From: Opitutales bacterium
GTDB taxonomy: Bacteria; Verrucomicrobiota; Verrucomicrobiia; Opitutales; T3Sed10-336
DNA: 44,507 bases
Direction of reading: 5' to 3'
Assembly (NCBI GenBank): GCA_022565335.1
Contig: JAIUMY010000015.1
Coordinates: forward strand, 1-44,507
The notes below the pieces were generated by a model. The model was given only the letters and a program-made list of their open reading frames with translations. It did not search any database and was not told the origin of the DNA. The position numbers were made by a program, and so were the translations under genes. This document shows, piece by piece, positions 36,171 through 44,476 of this stretch. The number at the start of each line of letters is the position of its first letter. Positions within the stretch are counted from its first letter, which is position 1.

Positions 36171-36647
36171 TCATTTTTCCCGCAGGGCCGCAATCAGGGT
36201 GAGTTCGACCGAAGCGCCCTTGGGTAAGCCATTTACCGAGACCGCCGCACGGGCATGGAGGCCACGCTCGCCAAAGGCCTCGTTCAAAATTTCACTGGCC
36301 GCATTCAAAACCTCCGGGCTTTGGGAGAAGCCTTCCACTCCCCACACATAGCCTTGCAGAAAAAGGACGCGTTCCAATTGCCCGAAATCCTCACCGGCTT
36401 CCTTCTGTAAGACCGCCAGGGCATTGCGTACACAAAATCGGGCCGCCTCCCGACCGTCCTCTATACGGGAGTCGTCAAGGGGACCCGTTTGTCGCAACTG
36501 ACCTTCCCATAAAGGCAGCATGCCGGAAATGTAAACCGTTCGCTCCTGTCGCACCGAGGGTTGGTAAAGGCCGGCGGGCGCCGGTGACGGCGGAAGAGAC
36601 CAGCCTTTACGCTCCAGAATTTCCAATGGGTTTCTTACATGCTCCAT
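36171..36647 (-). CDS. RidA/YjgF-family protein
   Basis: The 158-residue protein has the single-domain RidA fold. Landmarks are YISGMLPLWEGQLRQTGPLD, ARFCVRNALAVLQ, and the C-terminal ARAAVSVNGLPKGASVELTL. Classical RidA enzymes hydrolyse reactive enamine and imine intermediates of PLP enzymes, using an Arg in the equivalent of the ARAAV strand. The C-terminal segment differs from the canonical R-x(n)-E signature, so it may belong to a Rid subfamily without known activity. It diverges from the Fur-family gene. Confidence 0.85.
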   Translation of the reverse strand: MEHVRNPLEILERKGWSLPPSPAPAGLYQPSVRQERTVYISGMLPLWEGQLRQTGPLDDSRIEDGREAARFCVRNALAVLQKEAGEDFGQLERVLFLQGYVWGVEGFSQSPEVLNAASEILNEAFGERGLHARAAVSVNGLPKGASVELTLIAALREK

Positions 36648-36694
36648 GGCGATAGCCTAAAAACGTCTCCCCCACCAAAGCGAGTGAAAAAAGA

Positions 36695-36723
36695 TTGGCA
36701 CCAGCGCGAGGTTCCCCTAGTCT
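36695..36723 (+). promoter_or_regulatory. Possible promoter of the Fur-family gene
   Basis: TTGGCA (36695-36700) and TAGTCT (36718-36723) are separated by 17 bp. The -10 element is only about 9 bases from the ATG at 36733, which would give an almost leaderless mRNA. Confidence 0.3.
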
Positions 36724-36732
36724 CTAACGTTG

Positions 36733-37212
36733 ATGCCTGATGACCCCCAGTGGAAGGAAGACTATGAGGACGCCGTGCAAAAATTGCGCGACGCCGGCTT
36801 GCGGATCACCAATCCGCGAATGGCCTTACTCAAGGTCCTCCTCGACCAGAAACTTCCCTGCCGCATTGAGGACCTACACCAGCAAGTAGGCCCCCAACAT
36901 TGCGATTTGGCGACTCTTTATCGGTGCCTCGCCACCTTCCAGGAATTGGGCATCGTCCGCCGGTGCTTTCTTAACGACGGCACCAGCCTCTTCGAGATCG
37001 TCAGCCCAAACCGTGAGCACAACCATCACGTGATCTGCAAAGTTTGTCATAAAGTGGAATCCTTCGATGTTTGCGTTGCCGAGGGACTGGAACCGCTGGT
37101 CCGCAAGCTTGGCTACCGTGATATTTCCCATGTCCTCGAGTTCTTTGGAATCTGTGAAGACTGTCAGGAGAACGAGAGCCCCGCCACGGCGAAAAACCTG
37201 AGTAAAAAATGA
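36733..37212 (+). CDS. Fur-family transcriptional regulator
   Basis: The 159-residue protein has a winged-helix N-terminal domain (LRDAGLRITNPRMALLKVLL, with ATLYRCLATFQELGIVRR as recognition region) and a C-terminal dimerisation domain with the metal-binding HNHHVICKVCHKVESFD and the second CxxC in FGICEDC. The four cysteines suggest a structural zinc site. Whether it senses iron, zinc, manganese or peroxide cannot be decided from these motifs. The ATG at 36733 is preferred over a TTG just before it. Its stop overlaps the start of the next gene by 4 bp, so the two proteins are made together. Confidence 0.92.
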   Translation: MPDDPQWKEDYEDAVQKLRDAGLRITNPRMALLKVLLDQKLPCRIEDLHQQVGPQHCDLATLYRCLATFQELGIVRRCFLNDGTSLFEIVSPNREHNHHVICKVCHKVESFDVCVAEGLEPLVRKLGYRDISHVLEFFGICEDCQENESPATAKNLSKK

Positions 37213-38438
37213 AAGCTGGCTTTGCCCAGGAATGGTTCTCGCCGGACCACCGGCTGACTCCCTTCGGCTTCGGTTTTCGCAGCACAAAATTCCCTCCTGG
37301 CAATGAGGGCGCTGAAGCGCCTATCGGGCTTTCCTGCACGGCCCTTCAAAACGAGGATTCCGGGAACGACACTCTCCTCCTCTTTTCCCTCGACCTGGCC
37401 ATTCTTTTCGGCGACCTCGCCGAGCACCTGCGGCAAACCATTGCCGGGGCCACCGACCTCCCCCCGCAAAACATTCAGCTGGCCTGCACCCATACCCACT
37501 CGGCCCCTCTGCCCGCCCTTGACCCCTCCCAGGGCGAAGGAGCCAAAATCTCGGAATTTCTGCCGGACGACGATCCGGAGGCGATCCGCGCCTTCACCGA
37601 TAACCTAACCCAGCTGGCGGTACGTGCGGCCCACCGCGCCCTCGGTCTCCTCATTCCGGTTCGTGTTCGCTACCAACAGGCCTTGACGGGCCTGGGCTAC
37701 CAACGAAGAGTTCCCCAAAAACCCGGCCAAGCCCCCGCCCTCTGTTGGAACCAGGAAGAGTTTCCGCACCTCTCCCCTCCCCCGAGCCCCGACCCCTGGA
37801 TCTCGGTGCTTTTGCTGGAACCCCTCGGCGGCCACGAACCCTTTGTTCTCTGGGGCACCGGAATTCACCCGGTCACCCTGGGCAAAACCAGCCGCCTGCT
37901 CAGCCCGGATTGGCCAGGCGCCACCAACCGGGTTCTGGCCGGGCTCCTGGGCACCAACCGCATCGCCTTTTTTCAGGGAGCCTCGGGCGAGGTTCATCCC
38001 TGGTTGGCCACCGGCGCAGAGAACAAGGATCTGTCTCTCATGGCCGAAGCGATGGCTGCACAAATCCGCCTACTGGTTCGCACCGCCCGCCCCTGGCCGG
38101 AGAAAAAGCAAAGTCTCTGGGCACTGGCGGAGGGAACTCTGCCCTTGCCGGAAGGCCGTTCCCTCCCCCTGACGCTCCTTCGCCTCGGACCCTTTGCCGC
38201 CCCGGTTCTGCCCTTGGAATTGTTCGCCTCCCTCGCCCAATCCTGGCGGAAATCCTGGGCCGCCCCTCTCCTGCCGATCACTCTCGCCAACGGCTGGCAG
38301 GCCTACTGGCCGGATCAGCAAGCCTTCGAGGAAGGAGGCTATGAGGTCGAAGTAGCCCGCCGCTATGGCCGCAAATCCGGCGACGGAGAAAAATTGGTGG
38401 CCGCCTACGACCAATTGTTTGCCAAACTATTTTCCTGA
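37209..38438 (+). CDS. Neutral/alkaline ceramidase-like hydrolase
   Basis: The 409-residue protein resembles the N-terminal catalytic domain of neutral ceramidases. Matching motifs are ACTHTHSAP (His residues as zinc ligands, 94-100), GIHPVTLG (His221), LLSPDWPGATNRVL, IAFFQGASGEVHPW and ANGWQAYWPDQQAFEEGGYEVE. There is no signal peptide and the C-terminal domain of true ceramidases is absent, so it is probably a cytosolic metal-dependent amidase with another substrate. ATGA overlap with the Fur-family gene indicates translational coupling. Its last 12 bp overlap the 3' end of ispG on the opposite strand. Confidence 0.82.
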   Translation: MKAGFAQEWFSPDHRLTPFGFGFRSTKFPPGNEGAEAPIGLSCTALQNEDSGNDTLLLFSLDLAILFGDLAEHLRQTIAGATDLPPQNIQLACTHTHSAPLPALDPSQGEGAKISEFLPDDDPEAIRAFTDNLTQLAVRAAHRALGLLIPVRVRYQQALTGLGYQRRVPQKPGQAPALCWNQEEFPHLSPPPSPDPWISVLLLEPLGGHEPFVLWGTGIHPVTLGKTSRLLSPDWPGATNRVLAGLLGTNRIAFFQGASGEVHPWLATGAENKDLSLMAEAMAAQIRLLVRTARPWPEKKQSLWALAEGTLPLPEGRSLPLTLLRLGPFAAPVLPLELFASLAQSWRKSWAAPLLPITLANGWQAYWPDQQAFEEGGYEVEVARRYGRKSGDGEKLVAAYDQLFAKLFS

Positions 38439-40517
38439 TTCGCCCGCTTCCGCTGGTTCGGGGTCAGTCCATTTTCCATGCTCCTTAATCAGTTCGATCA
38501 ACCGCTGGTCGGCCTCCTCTTCGGGAACGTGAAACTGCACACACTCTTTCCCCACATAGAGATTCACCTTTTTGGGTGCCCCCCCGACATACCCGAAATC
38601 GGCATCGGCCATTTCTCCGGGACCGTTTACAATACATCCCATGACGGCAATTTTTACCCCTTTTAAATGTCCGGTCTTTTCCCGTATTCGCTGGGTCGTA
38701 GTTTGCAAATTAAAAAGGGTGCGGCCACAACTCGGGCACGCCACAAATTCGGTCCGACTGATCCGCGAGCCCGCCCCTTGCAAAACATTGTAGGTCAATT
38801 GTTGTGCCCGCAGCGGATCTTTCACCGTTTCAACGCTGACCAAATCCCCCATCCCATCACAAAGCAAACTTCCCTGCAAAATACTGGCCTCCAGAAGTTG
38901 ATCCAAAAAACCGGGCTCTTGCGAAAACGCCATCTCCGCCCGATTCCGAATCCAAATCGGGGCCTCCAGATTCCAAACCCGCAGATTCTCCGCCAACAAT
39001 CGGTAGGCTCCCACCGCATGGCATCCCGTCTCGGGAGCCGCCAGAGTGAAGATCATTTCCTTCGCCCCCACCGCTTGCAAGGCTGGGCCCAGTTCGGCAA
39101 AGTCCTGATGCGCGATAGCCAAAACAGGCAAAACCTTCCGCGAGGAACAAGCCTCCAAAAAACCGGCCAGTGCCTCCCCTTCCCCAGTGGAAAAAGTCCG
39201 CAACAAACCAAACCGAAACCCTTCCTCCGCTGCCAACGCCGACCATTCGTCTTCACTGGGATTACGGTCTCCAAGATCCAGAAATAATGCCGGAATTCGC
39301 CCCTTCACCAAGGCCCCGAATTTGATCGCCGAAAGGACGCCTCCCTTCTCTTTCGCCGACAGCAAAAGAGCCTCGATGGGGTTGTCCTTGTTCTTCGCCA
39401 AGGCCTTTTGTAAATCCTCCGGAAGCCCTTTCCCCGCAACGCCCGCCAACGCATAATCATAGGGCAAAACCACTCGCGGTGGCTCCGTCGTGGCAACGAG
39501 CAAATTCTCGCCCAGCGCAATCGGCGGCACCGGACGCTTGGCAAAAGCAAAAGGATCCACCGAATCGACGACCCTCCGGTTGGGATCGAGATACAGTTCA
39601 TCGTTATCGCCAATTTCCTGCTGCTTGGCCGTCCATTGCGACATCGCTTTGTCGGCCAATGCCCGCGCCACCGGTATTTCGTACACCGAATCCTCGGTCA
39701 AGGAGACCCGTATCGTATCGCCCAGCCCGTCAGTCAACAAACTTCCGATGCCAATCGCCGATTTCACCCGGCCATCCTCCCCGTCACCCGCCTCGGTTAC
39801 CCCCAAATGCAGGGGATAAAACATCGCCTCCTTCTCCATCTGGTGCACCAACAAACGATAGGCCTCAATCATCACCTTGGGATTGCTGGCTTTCATCGAG
39901 AGTATAATATCGCGAAAACCATGAGATTCGGCGATCCGGATAAATTCCAAAGCCGACTCCACCATTCCGCGTGGGGTATCGCCGTAGCGATTCATAATGC
40001 GATCCGACAAAGACCCGTGATTGGTCCCGATGCGCATCGACCGGCCTAATTCCTTACAGCGTTTCACTATCGGACTGAACGTCTCATACAAACGGTCCAT
40101 CTCCTCCCGGTATTGATCATCCGAGTACTCCCGAACCGCAAATTTTTTCCGGTCCGCGTAGTTCCCGGGATTGATGCGAACCTTCTCCACATGTTCCACC
40201 GCCTCCATTGCCGCCGCAGGCAAAAAATGAATATCCGCCACCAAGGGCACCTTGATTTTGTGACGAAGAAGTTCCTCTTTGATCGGTTTCAAACAGGCCG
40301 CCGCCGTTTTATTCGGCGCCGTGATGCGGATAATTTCGCAACCAGCCTCCGCCAGGGCAATCGATTCCTTTACCGTCGCCGCCACGTCCTTGGTGTCACT
40401 GGTAGTCATCGATTGCACCCGAATGGGGTTGTCGCCGCCAACGCCCACCTCCCCGATCATAACTTCACGGGTAGGGCGGCGAACCGTGCGAAAACGGGAA
40501 AAACAATAAGTGTTCAT
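38427..40517 (-). CDS. ispG: 4-hydroxy-3-methylbut-2-en-1-yl diphosphate synthase, three-domain type
   Basis: IspG (GcpE) reduces MEcPP to HMBPP in the MEP isoprenoid pathway, using a [4Fe-4S] cluster. The 696-residue protein begins with the TIM-barrel domain (about 1-285; NPIRVQSMTTSDTKDV, VPLVADIHFLP, RINPGNYADRKKF, GTNHGSLSDRI). An inserted domain of some 260 residues follows. The C-terminal cluster domain has ligands Cys594, Cys597 and Cys628 in FVACPSCGRTL and VMGCIVNGPGE. The short E. coli enzyme lacks the insert; the long form occurs in plants, Chlamydiae and Bacteroidota. It is the third gene after dxr and rseP, 41 bp downstream. Confidence 0.96.
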   Translation of the reverse strand: MNTYCFSRFRTVRRPTREVMIGEVGVGGDNPIRVQSMTTSDTKDVAATVKESIALAEAGCEIIRITAPNKTAAACLKPIKEELLRHKIKVPLVADIHFLPAAAMEAVEHVEKVRINPGNYADRKKFAVREYSDDQYREEMDRLYETFSPIVKRCKELGRSMRIGTNHGSLSDRIMNRYGDTPRGMVESALEFIRIAESHGFRDIILSMKASNPKVMIEAYRLLVHQMEKEAMFYPLHLGVTEAGDGEDGRVKSAIGIGSLLTDGLGDTIRVSLTEDSVYEIPVARALADKAMSQWTAKQQEIGDNDELYLDPNRRVVDSVDPFAFAKRPVPPIALGENLLVATTEPPRVVLPYDYALAGVAGKGLPEDLQKALAKNKDNPIEALLLSAKEKGGVLSAIKFGALVKGRIPALFLDLGDRNPSEDEWSALAAEEGFRFGLLRTFSTGEGEALAGFLEACSSRKVLPVLAIAHQDFAELGPALQAVGAKEMIFTLAAPETGCHAVGAYRLLAENLRVWNLEAPIWIRNRAEMAFSQEPGFLDQLLEASILQGSLLCDGMGDLVSVETVKDPLRAQQLTYNVLQGAGSRISRTEFVACPSCGRTLFNLQTTTQRIREKTGHLKGVKIAVMGCIVNGPGEMADADFGYVGGAPKKVNLYVGKECVQFHVPEEEADQRLIELIKEHGKWTDPEPAEAGESGK

Positions 40518-40558
40518 AAAGCGATTAATAGAATACCTCGACCATAGTCACCATTCAA

Positions 40559-42055
40559 CTAATTCGCAACGCCCTCCGGCGACTCTTCGGACTCATCATT
40601 TTCCTCTTCCGGAGGGTCAACTGGTTCCTCCACTGGCACAATCTCATTGTTTCGCATATCCCTTTCCACGCCACGGTCATGAATCCACCTTCGCGAGTCA
40701 AAGTAGGTGACGTACAACATCATGAAAAGCAAAAGGAGCATAAAGGTCCCCTGCAACGCGCCAATCACACTGGCTGGCAAAGGTTTTCCACGGATTTTTT
40801 GAATGGTCGCAAACACCATATGCCCGCCGTCCAGCACCGGAATCGGCAGCAGATTTAGAATGGCCAGGTTCACATTGATGAATATCGTGAACCACAACAA
40901 TTGCCGGAAGTCCGTCTGCGCGAGGAGATAAAAAATCCGCGTAATCCCCACCGGGCCACTCAAATGGCGCAATCCCACATCGGAAGCCGGATTGACCAAA
41001 CTGGCCAAAGTCTGAAACACCCGTTTACGGGCCGTATCAACTTGCTCAATGGGGTTGAGATGAACGATGTCGGAAACCTGTTTCGGCGTAAACCCGGTCA
41101 GATAAAATTGCCGCCCGGTCGCCGTCGCCTCACTCAAACGGGGCTGAATCGCCAAGGTCAACTCCTCCCCGTTCCGTTCGATCAAAAACTCCGTCGGACG
41201 ATCCGGATTTTCCTGCAGATGCAACTGAATATGAGACAGCGAATAAACCTTCTCCCCATCCATCTTCACCACCCGGTCACCAACCTGCATCCCCGCCCGC
41301 TCCGCCGGAAAACCTTCGGTCAACGATTCAACAATCACCGGATGAGCTCCGGAAATTCCAATCATCGGCAAACGGTCAAATCCGGCCAACACCGTACGCA
41401 CCGGCACCTCGATCACCTCGCCGTCGCGTTCCACCTCCAACCGGACCTCGCGCTTCCCCGCTTCATCCCTTCTCGAACCAGTGAAAATCGCCGTCTGAAT
41501 GTCGGCGAAATCCCCCACTTCACGACCATCCACGGAAAGTACCTTATCTCCCCGCTGCAAACCGGCGGCGGCCGCCGGCGAAGGGTGTTCCTCGTCGGCC
41601 ACCATCAAGGTCGGGGCCACATGCCCGATCACCGTGGTGTTTTGCTGCGCCGGAACCGGATGACCGATGACCCACAGCAAAAAGGACAGCGCCAGGGCGA
41701 AAAGCACGTTGAACACTGCCCCCATCACCGCAACGATCATTTTCGAGGAATAGGAAATCGGCGGCAATTTTTTGGGCTCACTATTTGTCTCCCCTTCGAT
41801 CGCCTCCATTTCCCCGAGTTGCGGCAAGGCCACGTATCCGCCCAAGGGCAACCAGGATACCCGATACTCCACCCCGTCACGGGTCCAGGAAAAGATCTTG
41901 GGACCAAACCCAATGGAGAAACGTTCGACAATCAAACCGCGCTTCCGCGCCGCAATGAAATGCCCGTATTCGTGAACAAAGACCGTCCCGGCGAAAAAGA
42001 TAATGATCCAAAAGATCGCCCAAAGACTGGAGAAAAGTGTGCTGAGTAGTTCCAT
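40559..42055 (-). CDS. rseP: RIP metalloprotease RseP (site-2 protease)
   Basis: RseP cuts membrane-embedded substrates such as anti-sigma factors. The 498-residue protein has the active-site HEYGH in the first helix (GTVFVHEYGHFIAARKRGL), a GFGPKIFSWTRDGVEYRVSW strand, two PDZ domains (about residues 150-330), and the third zinc ligand in LLPIPVLDGGHM. A long acidic tail (VEEPVDPPEEENDESEE) follows. The ATG overlaps the TAA of dxr by one base (TAATG), so translation is coupled; the longer in-frame start at 42079 lies inside dxr. Confidence 0.94.
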   Translation of the reverse strand: MELLSTLFSSLWAIFWIIIFFAGTVFVHEYGHFIAARKRGLIVERFSIGFGPKIFSWTRDGVEYRVSWLPLGGYVALPQLGEMEAIEGETNSEPKKLPPISYSSKMIVAVMGAVFNVLFALALSFLLWVIGHPVPAQQNTTVIGHVAPTLMVADEEHPSPAAAAGLQRGDKVLSVDGREVGDFADIQTAIFTGSRRDEAGKREVRLEVERDGEVIEVPVRTVLAGFDRLPMIGISGAHPVIVESLTEGFPAERAGMQVGDRVVKMDGEKVYSLSHIQLHLQENPDRPTEFLIERNGEELTLAIQPRLSEATATGRQFYLTGFTPKQVSDIVHLNPIEQVDTARKRVFQTLASLVNPASDVGLRHLSGPVGITRIFYLLAQTDFRQLLWFTIFINVNLAILNLLPIPVLDGGHMVFATIQKIRGKPLPASVIGALQGTFMLLLLFMMLYVTYFDSRRWIHDRGVERDMRNNEIVPVEEPVDPPEEENDESEESPEGVAN

Positions 42056-43227
42056 TATGCAAAATTTCGTGTAACCCATTCCCCCGCCAAAGCACGCGCC
42101 TCGCCATCGCGCTCAGCCAACTCGGCCAGCGATCCTGCCGGGGAAGAATTCACTTTCTGTAAAGTGTGTTCAATGATTCTGACAATGTCGGGAAATCGGC
42201 ATCGCCCGTCAAGAAAAGCCGCCACCGCCACTTCATTGGCCGCATTAAATATCGCCGGCCCGGTCCCCCCTTCCCGCAAAGCCTCATAAGCCAACCCAAG
42301 AGCCGGATACCGCTGCGGATCCAAAGGCCGCATTTCCAGCGATATGGCTTCCTGCCAGGACAGCTTCGGTCCCGCCCGACCCCCACGCTCCGGATAACGC
42401 AAACAATGCTGAATGGCAAAGGTCATTGAGGGCTCCGACAATTGCGCCAACAAAGACCCATCCGACCATTCCACCAAACCGTGCAATATACTCTGCGGAT
42501 GAATCACCACCTCAATCTTCTCCGCCGCCAACCCGAAAAGATGGGCCGCCTCAATGACCTCCAACCCCTTGTTCGCCATCGTGGCACTGTCCACCGTGAT
42601 TTTCCGCCCCATCGACCAAGTAGGATGCGCGGTGGCCTCTTCCGGGGTGATCGAAGAAAACGTCTCCAACGGACGATCCCGAAAGGCTCCCCCGGAAGCA
42701 GTCAGAATCACCCGCCCAACCTCCTCCGGCGGGCGGTTTTCCAAACACTGAAACAACGCATTGTGCTCACTGTCCACCGGCAACAACCGGGAACCGGATT
42801 TGCGCAGCGCCGCCTGCACAAAATCCCCCGCCATCACCAGCACCTCCTTGCTCGCCAAAGCAATCGTCTTCCCCGCCTCAATGGCCGCCAAGGTCGGCGC
42901 CAAACCTCCCGTCCCCACAATGGATACCAAAACGGTATCTACTTCCGGCAAGGTCGCCAGAACCGATAAGCCATCAGATCCCTCGTGCAGAAGGGTCCCT
43001 TCGGGAAACAGATTTTCCCGCCTGGCCGCTGCCGCTGCGCCGGGATCCATCACACAAGCCTGAGGCACCTGGAATTCCCGGCAAATTTCGGCCAGAGCGC
43101 GGGCATTCTTCTGACAGGCCACCCCCACCAACTCCAAATGATCGCGATTGGCCCGCAACACCTCGCAAGCACTGGTTCCAATCGAACCAGTGGCTCCCAA
43201 TAAAACAACTTTGCGAAGGTCTGCCAT
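42055..43227 (-). CDS. dxr: 1-deoxy-D-xylulose 5-phosphate reductoisomerase
   Basis: Dxr converts DXP to MEP, the committed step of the MEP pathway, with NADPH and a divalent metal. The 390-residue protein has the nucleotide motif LLGATGSIGTSACEVL, metal-site residues in PVDSEHNALFQCL, ASGGAFRDRPLE, and the catalytic stretch PTWSMGRKITVDSATMANKG. The ATG at 43227 is chosen because the 25 residues upstream are not family-like. It is the first gene of dxr-rseP-ispG, so two steps of one pathway are expressed with an envelope protease. Confidence 0.96.
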   Translation of the reverse strand: MADLRKVVLLGATGSIGTSACEVLRANRDHLELVGVACQKNARALAEICREFQVPQACVMDPGAAAAARRENLFPEGTLLHEGSDGLSVLATLPEVDTVLVSIVGTGGLAPTLAAIEAGKTIALASKEVLVMAGDFVQAALRKSGSRLLPVDSEHNALFQCLENRPPEEVGRVILTASGGAFRDRPLETFSSITPEEATAHPTWSMGRKITVDSATMANKGLEVIEAAHLFGLAAEKIEVVIHPQSILHGLVEWSDGSLLAQLSEPSMTFAIQHCLRYPERGGRAGPKLSWQEAISLEMRPLDPQRYPALGLAYEALREGGTGPAIFNAANEVAVAAFLDGRCRFPDIVRIIEHTLQKVNSSPAGSLAELAERDGEARALAGEWVTRNFA

Positions 43228-43407
43228 AGAAAAAAAGGAGCCCCATCGGGCCACCCATAAAAGAAAATACGCTACCCTGCACCCCCTCCCCCCGCAAGGC
43301 AACTTTCAAAAGTAATTCGGCCCCCCGCGCGATAAAGCGAATGAGCGTCCCTCCCTCCGTACCGCCGACACCTTGGAAACCACGAATGAATACGAATGCT
43401 CGGTCCC

Positions 43408-43439
43408 CTGTAGGGCTCGCGCTTGCGCGATGCCGTTGC
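43408..43439. repeat. REP-type palindrome, copy 1
   Basis: A 32-bp direct repeat whose core TCGCGC-TT-GCGCGA is a six-bp hairpin, extended by GGC/GCC on the sides. It recurs exactly 66 bp further on. It is unrelated to the REPINs at the left of the window. Confidence 0.75.
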
Positions 43440-43473
43440 TTGATAATCGACCCGATTGCAGAGACCGCGGCCA

Positions 43474-43505
43474 CTGTAGGGCTCGCGCTTGCGCGATGCC
43501 GTTGC
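43474..43505. repeat. REP-type palindrome, copy 2
   Basis: An identical copy of the 32-bp unit at 43408-43439. Only two copies are present, and the sequences between them do not form a second spaced unit, so this is a REP doublet and not a CRISPR array. Confidence 0.75.
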
Positions 43506-43588
43506 GGAGGGGGTCATCGGAAGGTTGAGATAAAGGAACGCCTTTTTCGATGACCGACGCCAACTTTTGGGGGATAGGCCGCGACCTC

Positions 43589-43644
43589 ACTAAAGTTCCA
43601 ACAGGATTGCCGCTCCGGCAATCCATAAAAGGGACAACTTTAGT
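43589..43644. repeat. Nested palindrome (56 bp)
   Basis: The outer arms ACTAAAGTT (43589-43597) and AACTTTAGT (43636-43644) enclose an inner hairpin GGATTGCCG-CTC-CGGCAATCC (43604-43624). Both stems are perfect 9-mers. This could be a small repeat element or a cruciform-forming site. Confidence 0.65.
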
Positions 43645-43661
43645 GCCGCCGGCACCTTGGA

Positions 43662-43705
43662 CTGCCTTTCGACAAGCTCAAGGCCCCGAACCTGTCGAAG
43701 GGCAG
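43662..43705. repeat. Long REP-like hairpin TTCGACAAGCTCA type
   Basis: CTGCCTTTCGACA pairs with TGTCGAAGGGCAG over 13 bp with one mismatch, around an 18-base loop AGCTCAAGGCCCCGAACC. Elements of the form TTCGACAAGCTCA...TGTCGAA are widespread as dispersed repeats in many bacteria; this is recognition from memory. No T-run follows, so it is not a typical terminator. Confidence 0.6.
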
Positions 43706-43735
43706 CAAGCTTCCGCCGACCGCCACCAGGAACCT

Positions 43736-44308
43736 TTACTCCAACACCAAAGGAAAACAACGCTCCACAATATGCTGCAACTCCCCCGAGGATCGATCCG
43801 ATTGATAAAGACAAAAACTCTCCACCTTGAAGGGCGTCGCCGCGAAATCCTGATTCTCCTTTAAAAACTGTCGCACCGTCTCCTCCGCCGCATGGTTGAC
43901 CCGCGCCACCGTCAAATGGGGTTGGTAGACTCGCTTTTCCGGCTCGATTCCGAGCTGAAAAAGACCGTCTTCGATTTTCTTCTTCAGCTGAAACAGCAAA
44001 GGGTGGCCACCACCAACCCCCGCCCAGACCGCATGCGGTGGCCCCTTCGGCGGAAACCGCCCAACCCCCTCCAGGGGCAAAATGAATGGGGCCACCCGAA
44101 CCTCCGCGAGGACTTTTTCAATATCTTCCTGCAGTTGCCCCGGCAAATCTCCGATAAACCGTAATGTCAGGTGAAACCGCTCCGGAGCCACCCAATGGAA
44201 TCCCTTGCGCCGCCTTTCCTGCAGACCCGACAAAGCCTCCTTGACATACTCCGGCACCGGAACCGCAACAAACAAACGCTTTCCCCGAATAGGACGTTCA
44301 CTATTCAT
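43736..44308 (-). CDS. thpR: RNA 2',3'-cyclic phosphodiesterase (2H family)
   Basis: The 190-residue protein has two HxTx motifs, HLTL (46-49) and HLTV (131-134), which form the active site of the 2H phosphoesterase fold. FVAVPVPEYVKEAL at the start and LRFIGDLPGQ after the first motif match bacterial ThpR (LigT). These enzymes open 2',3'-cyclic phosphates on RNA and can ligate 2'-5' in reverse. The ATG at 44308 follows GAAAAG. It stands alone between two repeat clusters. Confidence 0.93.
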   Translation of the reverse strand: MNSERPIRGKRLFVAVPVPEYVKEALSGLQERRRKGFHWVAPERFHLTLRFIGDLPGQLQEDIEKVLAEVRVAPFILPLEGVGRFPPKGPPHAVWAGVGGGHPLLFQLKKKIEDGLFQLGIEPEKRVYQPHLTVARVNHAAEETVRQFLKENQDFAATPFKVESFCLYQSDRSSGELQHIVERCFPLVLE

Positions 44309-44380
44309 CTTTTCACTATACCCCCACTTTGCGAAAATTTCACCGAAAAATCACTTGCGTGAAACCAAGGTGGTTCCGCG

Positions 44381-44425
44381 GCCTCCGAAGCCTTGCGCTC
44401 AGGGGCACAAGGCCCCCGTTCGCTT
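44381..44425. repeat. Inverted copy of the right-edge repeat
   Basis: The reverse complement of this segment (containing GGGCACAAGGCCCCCG) resembles the two direct copies at 44436-44466 and 44477-44507, with several differences. It makes the group an inverted arrangement separated by a run of T. Confidence 0.5.
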
Positions 44426-44435
44426 TTTTTTGGCC

Positions 44436-44466
44436 CAAGCGGGAGCCTTGTGCCTCTGCGCGAAGC
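44436..44466. repeat. Right-edge direct repeat, copy 1
   Basis: A 31-bp unit containing GCCTTGTGCCTCTGCGCGAA. It recurs 41 bp later with two differences. Confidence 0.65.
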
Positions 44467-44476
44467 CTTTTCACCT

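Noticed and set aside
43408..43505. A two-unit CRISPR array
   Set aside because: Only two repeats exist, the unit is strongly palindromic, no further spacing pattern follows, and there are no cas genes. It fits a REP doublet better.
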